A DNA stretch of 16,739 nt, from the NCBI GenBank assembly GCA_009776695.1, contig WRNI01000012.1:1-16739 (forward strand), written 5' to 3'. The translations under genes were made by a program, and so were the position numbers. Below are positions 1-6,121 of this stretch, in pieces (within the stretch, counting starts at the first letter, position 1; the number at the start of each line of letters is the position of its first letter). The notes under the pieces were generated by a model. That model saw only the letters and a program-made list of their open reading frames with translations, did not search any database and was not told the DNA's origin. This DNA comes from Methanomassiliicoccaceae archaeon. Its GTDB lineage: Archaea; Thermoplasmatota; Thermoplasmata; Methanomassiliicoccales; Methanomethylophilaceae.

Positions 1-40
1 GGGGTTGCCGGGCGCGGCGGGCGCGTTCTGAGATGCCGGA

Positions 41-200
41 GACAGCTGTTGGGCACCGAAGACGGCCGATGAACGCCGAAGACGGCCGATGAACGCCGAA
101 GACGGCCGATGAACGCCGAAGACGGCCGATGAACGCCGAAGACCGACGATCAATGCCGAGGTCTGCATGAACGCCGGGAACCGTTATGAGCACCGAATGC
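41..200. repeat. 20-bp tandem repeat array, perfect core at 61-140
   Basis: The unit GACGGCCGATGAACGCCGAA occurs four times without change at 61-140. Degenerate units flank it on the left (41-60) and on the right (141-160, 161-180, and a shortened one to 200). A perfect centre with decayed edges is typical of an array that grows by slippage or unequal exchange. A 20-bp period shifts frame at each unit, and every + frame meets TGA within 60 bp, so the + strand is not coding. The minus strand has one frame open from about 229 to the left edge, giving an Arg/Ser-rich string that I do not believe is a gene. There are no unique spacers, so it is not a CRISPR array. Confidence 0.95.
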
Positions 201-205
201 TGTGA

Positions 206-250
206 GAACGGCGGCAGATAACAACACGTTTATTATCTGCCGCGCCGTTC
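206..250. other. Strong hairpin, 16-bp stem with a 2-nt bulge
   Basis: GAACGGC (206-212) pairs with GCCGTTC (244-250), and GGCAGATAA (213-221) pairs with TTATCTGCC (233-241). Only GC at 242-243 bulges out. Inside the loop AAC (223-225) can pair with GTT (228-230). The hairpin ends 17 bp before the ATG at 268. It could be a leader structure for the gene at 268, the terminator of something upstream, or a small palindromic element. No T-run follows on either strand, which weakens the simple terminator reading. Confidence 0.7.
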
Positions 251-267
251 CTGTGGGCGGAAGTGGC

Positions 268-561
268 ATGATGGAATATGAAGAGTACATCGTCGATCTG
301 AACGCGGACTGCGTGTGCGGATGCATGGACGGGGACCGTTTCCATAAGATCTTTCATTTTCCGAACGGTTACGGCGCGTCCGTCGTCGCGAATCCGAAGA
401 AGGAAGGCTTCTCCAAAAAAGGGTACCGCATATTACTGATAAAATTCAGCAATGCCACCGATTATACCGTCGTAACAATGCCGGTGTTCGATTCCAGCGT
501 CCTTGAATGCGACACATGGGAGCAGACCGCGGAATCGCTGAAAAAGATCAAAGAGTTATGA
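268..561 (+). CDS. Small protein of unknown function, Cys-cluster near N-terminus
   Basis: I do not recognise this family. The reading frame runs to TGA at 559-561. It can begin at GTG 202 (119 aa), ATG 268 (97 aa) or ATG 271 (96 aa). I prefer 268/271, because the first 22 codons of the longer version lie almost wholly in the hairpin at 206-250 and no ribosome site precedes the GTG, while a purine-rich GGCGGAAGTGG sits right before the ATG. The protein is acidic at its start (MMEYEEYIVDLNADC) and has a CVCGCMDGD cluster near residues 15-23. Later residues alternate hydrophobic and polar in a beta-rich pattern, and there is no signal peptide or membrane helix. Three cysteines within five residues could bind metal but would need a partner ligand. 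It converges with the isocitrate dehydrogenase gene. Confidence 0.55.
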   Translation: MMEYEEYIVDLNADCVCGCMDGDRFHKIFHFPNGYGASVVANPKKEGFSKKGYRILLIKFSNATDYTVVTMPVFDSSVLECDTWEQTAESLKKIKEL

Positions 562-585
562 TGCTACGCATGTTACGGGCATATG

Positions 586-661
586 ATGCGGCCGCATTAT
601 GCGGTATGGCGCGGCGCGTGATGCGCAGTTAAAGAATGGGATATGACGCAGTGAGCGTCAT
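586..661. terminator. Palindrome cluster between convergent genes, possible terminator region
   Basis: ATGCGGCCGCAT (586-597) is a perfect 12-bp palindrome. Its second half also pairs with the next ATGCGG (CCGCAT at 592-597 with ATGCGG at 599-604), so alternative hairpins are possible. A further stem, ATGACG (643-648) with CGTCAT (656-661), overlaps the stop codon of the isocitrate dehydrogenase gene. The position between two converging genes suits a two-way transcription end, but there is no clear T-run, so the function is a guess. Confidence 0.3.
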
Positions 662-1884
662 TTCGCTTTTGATGCTGCAACCGCGCTGTCAACGTAATTT
701 TTCCACGTTTTCTCCAGATCGGGTCTCGCTATGGTGTCCATCACGTATTGCGCAAATTCGTCGCCTGTGGCGCCGTTGGGCCTTCCCGTCATAACTTTCT
801 TCTTTTCAAATTGACAACAAATGTCCAGCGCCATCTCCAGGCGCTTTGCTTTTTCTGTTTCACCCATGTGGCTTAACATCATCGCCACCGCCTTTATCAT
901 GCTTGACGGGTCGGCGTATTGTGCCCTTCCTTCCGTTACCATCCTGGGTGCTGAACCGTGTATCGCCTCGAACATTGAGTATCTCGTTCCGAGGTTCGCG
1001 GAACCGGCGGTGCCGACGCCGCCCTGTATCTGCGCCGCCTCGTCCGTGAGTATGTCGCCGTAAAGGTTCGGAAGCACCATAACTCTGAAGTCACCCCTTC
1101 TGTACGGGTCTATGAGCTTCGCTGTCATGATATCAATGAACCAGTCGTCCCATTTAACATTCGGGAATTCCTTCGCAACCCTTTCCGCGGTGCTGAGGAA
1201 CTTGCCGTCCGTTGTTTTTACGACATTGGCTTTCGTAACAAGCGAAACGTAATTGATATTGTTCCTGACGGCATGCTCGAATCCCATGCGTATTATCCTT
1301 TCCGTCCCTTCCGATGTCGCGACGCAGAAGTCTATCGCAAGATCGTCATTCACGTCGATACCGTCACTTCCCAGCGCATAACTTCCTTCAGTATTTTCCC
1401 TGAAGAATATCCAATCGATCCCTAACTCGGGGACTTTCACGGGACGCACGTTTGCGAACAGGTCCAGTTCTTTTCTCATTGCTACGTTCGCGCTCTCGAT
1501 GTTCGGCCAGGGATCTCCCTTTTTCGGCGTTGTCGTCGGCCCCTTAAGGATAAGATGGCATTTTTTCAGCTCTTCCAGCGTATCATCAGGGATAGCTTTC
1601 ATAACTTCCGCCCTTCTCTCGATGGTGAGGCCGTCTATCGTTCTGATCTCGATATTTCCGCTTTTGATACGATCGGCAAGAAGATGTTCCATCACCGTCC
1701 TTGCGGAATCGCATATGTACGGTCCGATGCCGTCGCCGCCGCAGACGCCTATTATTATCTTATCCAATTTGGAAAGATCGACCTTTTCTTTGGATGCGTT
1801 CATCCTCTCGATGCGTTCCATCTGCTTTCTCAGAAGTTTTCCGAAGTGCTCCTGGGCCCTCTTCACGGCTGCCTCATCTACCAT
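658..1884 (-). CDS. icd: Isocitrate dehydrogenase (beta-decarboxylating dehydrogenase family)
   Basis: Oxidises isocitrate to 2-oxoglutarate and CO2, a step of the oxidative TCA branch that supplies glutamate. The start at ATG 1884 (408 aa) is chosen because AGGTAATG lies just upstream; the frame is open further, to a TTG at 1941. Motifs, numbered from ATG 1884: GDGIGP at about 50-55; a substrate loop reading ESANVAMRKELDLFANVRP, whose S-x-N-V-x-x-R pattern matches isocitrate rather than isopropylmalate enzymes; FRENTEGSY; TKANVVK with the catalytic lysine; LPNLYGDILTDEAAQ with the metal-binding aspartates; and AIHGSAPRM. The E. coli NADP-binding Lys-Tyr after HGTAP is Arg-Met here, so the cofactor cannot be assigned safely. 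The charged N-terminal stretch of about 40 residues is longer than in E. coli. The aconitase gene in the same window supports isocitrate as substrate. Homoisocitrate or isopropylmalate dehydrogenase is the less likely alternative. Confidence 0.88.
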   Translation of the reverse strand: MVDEAAVKRAQEHFGKLLRKQMERIERMNASKEKVDLSKLDKIIIGVCGGDGIGPYICDSARTVMEHLLADRIKSGNIEIRTIDGLTIERRAEVMKAIPDDTLEELKKCHLILKGPTTTPKKGDPWPNIESANVAMRKELDLFANVRPVKVPELGIDWIFFRENTEGSYALGSDGIDVNDDLAIDFCVATSEGTERIIRMGFEHAVRNNINYVSLVTKANVVKTTDGKFLSTAERVAKEFPNVKWDDWFIDIMTAKLIDPYRRGDFRVMVLPNLYGDILTDEAAQIQGGVGTAGSANLGTRYSMFEAIHGSAPRMVTEGRAQYADPSSMIKAVAMMLSHMGETEKAKRLEMALDICCQFEKKKVMTGRPNGATGDEFAQYVMDTIARPDLEKTWKNYVDSAVAASKAK

Positions 1885-1973
1885 GTCATTACCTGTACAT
1901 CGGATATGCGAACAATTCTTAAAGATGGCGGTCGCACACAAGTTTCATAGTGAGGCAGCGTCATTACAGATAC
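1885..1973. promoter_or_regulatory. Divergent promoter region of icd and the rluF-like gene
   Basis: The only space between two genes pointing away from each other. An AT-rich core, TTCTTAAAG at 1916-1924, lies about 40 bp from the icd ATG on the minus strand, as expected for a TATA box with a short leader. No clear TATA element is seen for the + strand gene. Both promoters must fit within about 90 bp. Confidence 0.3.
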
Positions 1974-2690
1974 GTGAGACCGGAGACCGTACGAATAAAC
2001 AAGTTCCTCAGCGATTCGGGGGTATGCTCAAGGCGTGAGGCCGACCGGATGATAGACGGCGGGAGAATAACCGTTGACGGCATGACGGCGGTACAGGGCA
2101 TGCGCGTCTCGCATGACCAGGACATACGTCTGGACGGTGTCCGGGTGAATGCACGTCCGGAAATGATACTGATAGCGGTGAACAAACCCAAAGGAATAGT
2201 ATGCACAACGAAAAGCAGCGGGAAAGATGATATCGTGAGCTTCATAGGATATAAGGAACGCATATATCCGATAGGGCGTCTGGACAAAGATTCGGAAGGT
2301 CTGATATTAATGACGAACAACGGCGATCTCGTTAACAGGATGATGAGGTCAAGGTACGGTCATGAGAAAGAATATGTCGTGACGGTCGACAAAACGATAA
2401 CAAAAAAATTCATTGAAAAGATAACGTCAGGCGTCCCGATGCTCGGGACGGTGACCAAAAAATGCATCGCGGAACGCACAGGCAATAAGAAGTTCAGAAT
2501 TATACTGACACAGGGCATGAACCGCCAGATACGGAGGATGTGCGAGCATCTCGGTTATGATGTCTTATCGTTAAAGAGAGTGCGCATCCTCAACATCGAG
2601 CTGGGCGATCTCAGGGAAGGCGGATATCGCGATGTCACCGAAGATGAAAAGAAGACACTTTTTGAAATGATCAAAGGCTCGAAAGGATAG
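1974..2690 (+). CDS. rluF: RluF-type 23S rRNA pseudouridine synthase (RsuA family)
   Basis: Isomerises uridine to pseudouridine in RNA. E. coli RluF acts on 23S rRNA U2604 and can also modify a tRNA; the target here is inferred. From GTG 1974 (238 aa) an S4 RNA-binding domain covers about residues 5-60 (RINKFLSDSGVCSRREADRM). The catalytic motif IGRLDKDSEGL follows with Asp near 104, then GVPMLGTVTKKC, QGMNRQIRRMCEHLGYDV and a C-terminal YRDVTEDEK. These last blocks match RluF more closely than RsuA, RluB or RluE. It lacks the long basic tail of the E. coli protein. A GTG at 1950 would add eight residues, but E. coli RluF begins close to the position encoded at 1974; neither start has a good ribosome site. 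RsuA-family synthases are largely bacterial, so transfer from bacteria is likely. Confidence 0.85.
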   Translation: MRPETVRINKFLSDSGVCSRREADRMIDGGRITVDGMTAVQGMRVSHDQDIRLDGVRVNARPEMILIAVNKPKGIVCTTKSSGKDDIVSFIGYKERIYPIGRLDKDSEGLILMTNNGDLVNRMMRSRYGHEKEYVVTVDKTITKKFIEKITSGVPMLGTVTKKCIAERTGNKKFRIILTQGMNRQIRRMCEHLGYDVLSLKRVRILNIELGDLREGGYRDVTEDEKKTLFEMIKGSKG

Positions 2691-2740
2691 GTCCGCAGCG
2701 GGACTGTCGGATATCGCTCAGGACATCAGCCATCCGATCT

Positions 2741-3478
2741 TCAGAAGATCTGCTCCATGATGAATAAAAGCACTATCGGGATCAAAATGCTCGTGAACGT
2801 GCCGATCATGAACCTCTCGACGAACCGCCGGTCCTCGAACTGTTTGAACCTGGCGATGGACTTCGCGGTGATCACGAACGCGATCGCGACATACCATCCC
2901 ATGAAGCCGAGGATCAGGATGATGATCCGTTCGTAAACGCCGATGGTCGCTCCGAGCCCATCGCTGTCATCTTTCCTGTCGCAGGATGCGGCCTCCGGGC
3001 AGAAATGGTCCATTGTCCGCCTGACAAGCTCGGACGCCGGTGCCACGCATATCAGTACTGAGAGCAGCAGATACAGGTACAGATCCGCAGAGTTGCCGAA
3101 CAGCGATGAGAGCAGATCCGTGACGCGGCTGTAAAGCATGCTTTCGGAATCGATCACGTATGCGCAGAGGAACAAGAGAATGACGTTCGCTGTGTGCGCG
3201 CAGGCAAAGACAGGAAGTCCGCCTCTTTCGGACGGGATGTTCCTCCCGCATCCTGTGAAATATATCAGGTGCGTGGCAAGAACAGTCAGAAGGAAAAGTA
3301 CAGCGGTCAACAGGGAATCGGACAGAATGAGGATCGTGACAAGGAAGGGGATAATGTAGAGGATCATCGAGACGGCATATTTCTTTCCGATGCCGGACGG
3401 GCGACCGACAATTTTCGGTCTCTGCAGATAGAAAGCGCCCAACAGGTAGGCGGCCGCAACTAATAAGAAGCTGAGCAT
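2741..3478 (-). CDS. DUF3307-type integral membrane protein, partner of SatD
   Basis: A 245-aa membrane protein with about seven hydrophobic segments, near residues 3-18, 34-53, 55-73, 95-109, 132-147, 183-205 and 222-243, and a charged soluble loop at about 152-178. The family call rests on the C-terminal third: a glycine-rich turn, then VYERIIILILGFMGWYVAI, AKSIARFKQFEDRRFVERF and MIGTFTSIL, the pattern I know from DUF3307 proteins. The N-terminal YLLGAFYLQ resembles the usual HxLxDFxLQ opening but lacks its His and Asp. No biochemical function is established for the family. It begins 5 bp after the SatD stop, with TTGATC as a weak ribosome site, so the two are surely one operon; a SatD-DUF3307 pairing is also the usual arrangement in bacteria. 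It ends convergent with the rluF-like gene. Confidence 0.7.
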   Translation of the reverse strand: MLSFLLVAAAYLLGAFYLQRPKIVGRPSGIGKKYAVSMILYIIPFLVTILILSDSLLTAVLFLLTVLATHLIYFTGCGRNIPSERGGLPVFACAHTANVILLFLCAYVIDSESMLYSRVTDLLSSLFGNSADLYLYLLLSVLICVAPASELVRRTMDHFCPEAASCDRKDDSDGLGATIGVYERIIILILGFMGWYVAIAFVITAKSIARFKQFEDRRFVERFMIGTFTSILIPIVLLFIMEQIF

Positions 3479-3483
3479 TCAGA

Positions 3484-4392
3484 TCAACGCTCCGAAAAAT
3501 GCACCGCCATCGCGGACGCGCTGATGAAAAGGGAGCGTATCGTATCGACATGCCCTTTGTTTATCATCTGGCGCACATTCTCTGAGGACACGCCGAGCAT
3601 CCTGCCTATCGCCGTCTGCACTTTCCCGTCGATCGTCCTGCCCATCAGCGCCTCGTCTCCGTATTTTTTCGTGTACAGCCGTCTCACGTCGAACGGCAGG
3701 CATTCGTCGAACACCGCCTCGCCGTTGCCGAGGGCGTCGAACTTATACCTTCCGAATTCCGGGTAAGCGCCCGAAACATCCTTTTCGCGGGCGCCTGCCG
3801 CCCCGTCAGGTCTCTGCCCGTAAGATCCGGCGCTCTCCTCTATGTACGCGCCGGCGCCGCCGCGGTACCCGATCATGTCCATTCCGGGAAACGTCAGAGG
3901 GTCCAGCAGGAATACGATGTTGTTCACGATCCTCTGTTTCTGACTCTGACCGGAAAGGAGCATCTGAGCCACGGTCAGATACTGATTGATGAAACGGTCG
4001 CCCTCGCCGTCCGACATGAACAGCAGCTCGTACCCTCTCGCCTTCGCCAGCGACAGCGCATCATTTGCGCGGTGGTACGAGGGGCCGTCCGCCATATTGC
4101 TGCTCTCGTACGGCATTTCTACAAGATCGCCGATGCCTATGCCGCACCTGGCAACGTACGGGTGGAACGCGGACATGATGAACGTATAGCAGCGAATGGC
4201 CGAGGAAGGGTCAGCGAAAGACCCTTCGACGCCGTCCCCGCCGGAGAACTCCAATTTGTACTTTATCTTCTCTCTGTAGACGCTGTTGATGATATTGATG
4301 ATGTCATAAAGTTTTTCCTGAGCATGCGCTCTTTCATCATTGCTCATGTTCTTGGAGCCCTTTATGTCGAGAATGAGCGCAGTATTGGTCAT
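3484..4392 (-). CDS. SatD-family protein: cyclase-like domain plus C-terminal HTH
   Basis: From ATG 4392 this is 302 aa; an in-frame ATG at 4422 adds ten residues. I prefer 4392 because the hydrophobic strand TALILDIKGSK then lies at the N-terminus, as in SatD relatives, and the likely transcript start falls near 4416. Visible blocks: LILDIKGSK (Asp 9), FSGGDGVEGSF (GGD at 51-53), ARCGIGIGDLVE (about 81-92), and ADGPSYHRANDAL (about 101-113). Their order and spacing resemble class III nucleotide cyclases and the palm fold, but the transition-state Asn and Arg of true cyclases are not evident. A Gly-rich linker (about 165-220) leads to a helix-turn-helix at about 258-289 (VQTAIGRMLGVSSENVRQMI). 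It is the first gene of an operon with a DUF3307 membrane protein. SatD is named from a Streptococcus mutans stress locus; its function is not established. Confidence 0.72.
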   Translation of the reverse strand: MTNTALILDIKGSKNMSNDERAHAQEKLYDIINIINSVYREKIKYKLEFSGGDGVEGSFADPSSAIRCYTFIMSAFHPYVARCGIGIGDLVEMPYESSNMADGPSYHRANDALSLAKARGYELLFMSDGEGDRFINQYLTVAQMLLSGQSQKQRIVNNIVFLLDPLTFPGMDMIGYRGGAGAYIEESAGSYGQRPDGAAGAREKDVSGAYPEFGRYKFDALGNGEAVFDECLPFDVRRLYTKKYGDEALMGRTIDGKVQTAIGRMLGVSSENVRQMINKGHVDTIRSLFISASAMAVHFSER

Positions 4393-4417
4393 TATGTGCC
4401 TGATATGCGTACTACTA

Positions 4418-4449
4418 TTCAAGTGTTTTCACTTTGAATAATAAATAAC
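4418..4449 (-). promoter_or_regulatory. satD promoter with inverted repeat (candidate operator)
   Basis: On the + strand TTCAAGTG (4418-4425), a TTTT spacer, and CACTTTGAA (4430-4438) form an inverted repeat with one extra T in the right arm. It sits 26-46 bp before the preferred satD ATG. An AT-rich TATA-like stretch, GTTATTTATTATTC on the minus strand (4436-4449), lies behind it, so a bound protein would cover the transcript start. Since SatD carries an HTH, self-regulation is a reasonable guess. Confidence 0.45.
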
Positions 4450-4457
4450 AAGCAATA

Positions 4458-4482
4458 TTACTTGATTTTATATCGAAAGTAA
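4458..4482 (+). promoter_or_regulatory. thi operon promoter: TATA box flanked by inverted repeat
   Basis: TTTTATAT at 4466-4473 is a good archaeal TATA box. It predicts a transcript start near 4497 and a leader of about 19 nt before the thiS ATG at 4516. The box lies between TTACTT (4458-4463) and AAGTAA (4477-4482), a perfect 6-bp inverted repeat. A leader this short leaves no room for a TPP riboswitch, so any control by thiamine would have to be at transcription. Confidence 0.5.
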
Positions 4483-4515
4483 GACATAATATCTGAGAAC
4501 GTCTACGGTGTCGCA

Positions 4516-4710
4516 ATGAAAGTGAACGGGATCGATGAAGGACCGGCGGCGGCGAAGACCGTCAGCGATCTTATACGGAACAGCGGGCTCAGGGAGGACC
4601 GCGTTGCCGTCGAGGTCAACGGAAATATTGTTCCGAGGTCCGATTATTCAATTACCGTTCTGAAGGATGATGATTCCGTTGAGATCGTAGGGTTCGTGGG
4701 GGGCGGATGA
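4516..4710 (+). CDS. thiS: ThiS sulfur carrier protein
   Basis: A 64-aa ubiquitin-fold sulfur carrier. Its C-terminal glycine is adenylated by ThiF and turned into a thiocarboxylate, which gives sulfur to ThiG for the thiazole ring. Seen here: a beta-grasp pattern (MKVNGID, then RVAVEVNGNIVPRSDY, then DDSVEIVGFVGGG) ending in exactly the free Gly-Gly needed. EIVGFVGGG is nearer ThiS than MoaD, and the neighbours are all thiazole genes. It opens the operon, and its TGA overlaps the ATG of thiF by two bases (ATGA). Confidence 0.92.
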   Translation: MKVNGIDEGPAAAKTVSDLIRNSGLREDRVAVEVNGNIVPRSDYSITVLKDDDSVEIVGFVGGG

Positions 4711-5345
4711 TGTCATTTCCGAGCATCGGTGAATGGGATGATATTCTTTCCGAACGGCATACGCCCCGCATCCACAACATCATAAAAAAGGCGAGGATCG
4801 GCATAGCCGGTCTCGGAGGTCTGGGCTCGAACATAGCGTCAATGCTCGTCAGAGCGGGTATATCGGTTATGGTCATAGCGGACATGGATAACGTCGACGC
4901 GAGCAACATCAACAGGCAGAATTATTTTGCCGCACACGTGGGCAACGCAAAAACGGACGCGACGGAAGAGATGCTGAAGAGAATAAATCCGTACGTGACC
5001 GTTAAGAAGCATCATATCAGACTGGATCGTGACAATATACCGTCGGTATTCGGAAATTGCGAAATAATATGCGAGGCGTTCGACCGTCCGTCGGAGAAGG
5101 CGATGCTCATCAACACGATAATGGAAAAATGTCCGGACGTAAAAGTGGTGGCGGGTTCAGGAATGGCCGGGTTCGGAAGGTCGAACGGGATAACAACAAA
5201 AAAGATATTTGACCGCCTTTACATATGCGGCGACGGCATTGACATGGAGGATGCGGAAGGCGGTCTTATGGCGCCGCGCGTGAACATATGCGCGGCCCAC
5301 ATGGCCAACGCGGTGATATCGCTGCTTGTCAACGGAGATGTATAA
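4707..5345 (+). CDS. thiF: ThiF-family ThiS adenylyltransferase
   Basis: Activates the ThiS C-terminus with ATP. The 212-aa protein has the Rossmann nucleotide loop GIAGLGGLGSN (about 33-42), then ADMDNVDASNINRQNY (about 58-73) with the ribose-binding Asp and the Arg/Gln that contact ATP, then a conserved CEAFDRPSEKAML (about 115-127). It is shorter than E. coli ThiF and shows no CxxC zinc pairs, fitting the compact family-2 ThiF found in anaerobes. ATG at 4707 overlaps the thiS stop; a second ATG at 4710 is an equal alternative. It ends 2 bp before thiG. An E1-like role in another carrier system is unlikely in this operon. Confidence 0.9.
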   Translation: MMSFPSIGEWDDILSERHTPRIHNIIKKARIGIAGLGGLGSNIASMLVRAGISVMVIADMDNVDASNINRQNYFAAHVGNAKTDATEEMLKRINPYVTVKKHHIRLDRDNIPSVFGNCEIICEAFDRPSEKAMLINTIMEKCPDVKVVAGSGMAGFGRSNGITTKKIFDRLYICGDGIDMEDAEGGLMAPRVNICAAHMANAVISLLVNGDV

Positions 5346-5347
5346 AA

Positions 5348-6121
5348 ATGGCTGACGATCTCGTAATAGGTACGAAGAGGTTCACTTCGAGGTTCATACT
5401 CGGTTCCGGTAAATTTTCGCTTGATATGATCGATCTCGTTATGAAGAACGGCGGCGTCGAGATAGCCACGCTCGCCGTCAGAAGGGCGAACGCCGGCGGC
5501 GAGGAGAATATTCTGGACCACATTCCTAAAGGATTGACCATACTTCCGAACACATCCGGCGCAAGGAACGCGGATGAGGCGGTACGTATAGCGATGCTTG
5601 CCCGCGAACTGGGATGCGGAGATATGGTGAAGATAGAGGTTATCAGAGATTCGCGTTATCTGCTGCCCGACAACTGCGAGACGATAAAGGCGACGAAGAT
5701 ACTCGCCGACGAAGGTTTCATTGTAATGGCGTACATGATGCCCGACCTTTCCGCGGCAAGGTCGATGGCCGCCGCCGGGGCGGCGGCGATAATGCCGCTG
5801 GGCGCGCCGATAGGCAGCAATAAGGGTCTGCTGACGAAGGACTTCATAAAAATAATGGTCGACGAGCTTGATGTTCCCGTAATAGTGGATGCAGGCATCG
5901 GAAGGCCGTCACAGGCGTGCGAGGCAATGGAATTGGGATGCGCCGCGGTAATGGCGAACACCGCGATAGCGACGGCGCGTGACATACCGTTAATGGCGAA
6001 AGCATTCAAAATGGCGATAGAGGCAGGACGCGCCGCATTCCTGTCGGGACCGGGAAGGATACTTCACGACCGCGGTGAGGCGTCAAGCCCGCTGACCGGG
6101 TTCCTGGAGAACGGGGAATGA
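5348..6121 (+). CDS. thiG: Thiazole synthase ThiG
   Basis: Condenses 1-deoxy-xylulose 5-phosphate, dehydroglycine and the ThiS thiocarboxylate into a thiazole phosphate. From ATG 5348 the protein is 257 aa, normal for ThiG, and begins MADDLVIGTKRFTSRFILGS, the usual opening (FxSRxxxGTGK-like). The Schiff-base lysine is in GDMVKIEVIRD (Lys 95). A C-terminal phosphate-binding barrel follows with PVIVDAGIGRPSQACEAMELG and NTAIATARDIPLMAKAF. The frame is open back to an ATG at 5288, but that would overlap most of the end of thiF and add residues absent from ThiG. The stop overlaps the thiH ATG (ATGA at 6118-6121), suggesting translational coupling. Confidence 0.95.
   Translation: MADDLVIGTKRFTSRFILGSGKFSLDMIDLVMKNGGVEIATLAVRRANAGGEENILDHIPKGLTILPNTSGARNADEAVRIAMLARELGCGDMVKIEVIRDSRYLLPDNCETIKATKILADEGFIVMAYMMPDLSAARSMAAAGAAAIMPLGAPIGSNKGLLTKDFIKIMVDELDVPVIVDAGIGRPSQACEAMELGCAAVMANTAIATARDIPLMAKAFKMAIEAGRAAFLSGPGRILHDRGEASSPLTGFLENGE

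Noticed and set aside
41..200. CRISPR array
   Set aside because: Units abut each other with no unique spacers, and no cas gene is near.
1..229. Minus-strand coding frame through the tandem repeat, open to the left edge
   Set aside because: It would give a repetitive Arg/Ser-rich string, has no clear start or ribosome site, and openness follows from the repeat composition; it cannot be judged without sequence to the left.
3484..4422. SatD as a fully active class III cyclase
   Set aside because: The Asn and Arg that stabilise the transition state in known cyclases are not evident in ADGPSYHRANDAL, so only fold-level similarity is claimed.
4494..4499. CTGAGA, the core of the TPP riboswitch, just before thiS
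   Set aside because: It lies at or near the predicted transcript start with only about 20 nt before the ATG; the other conserved TPP riboswitch segments are absent and there is no space for the fold.
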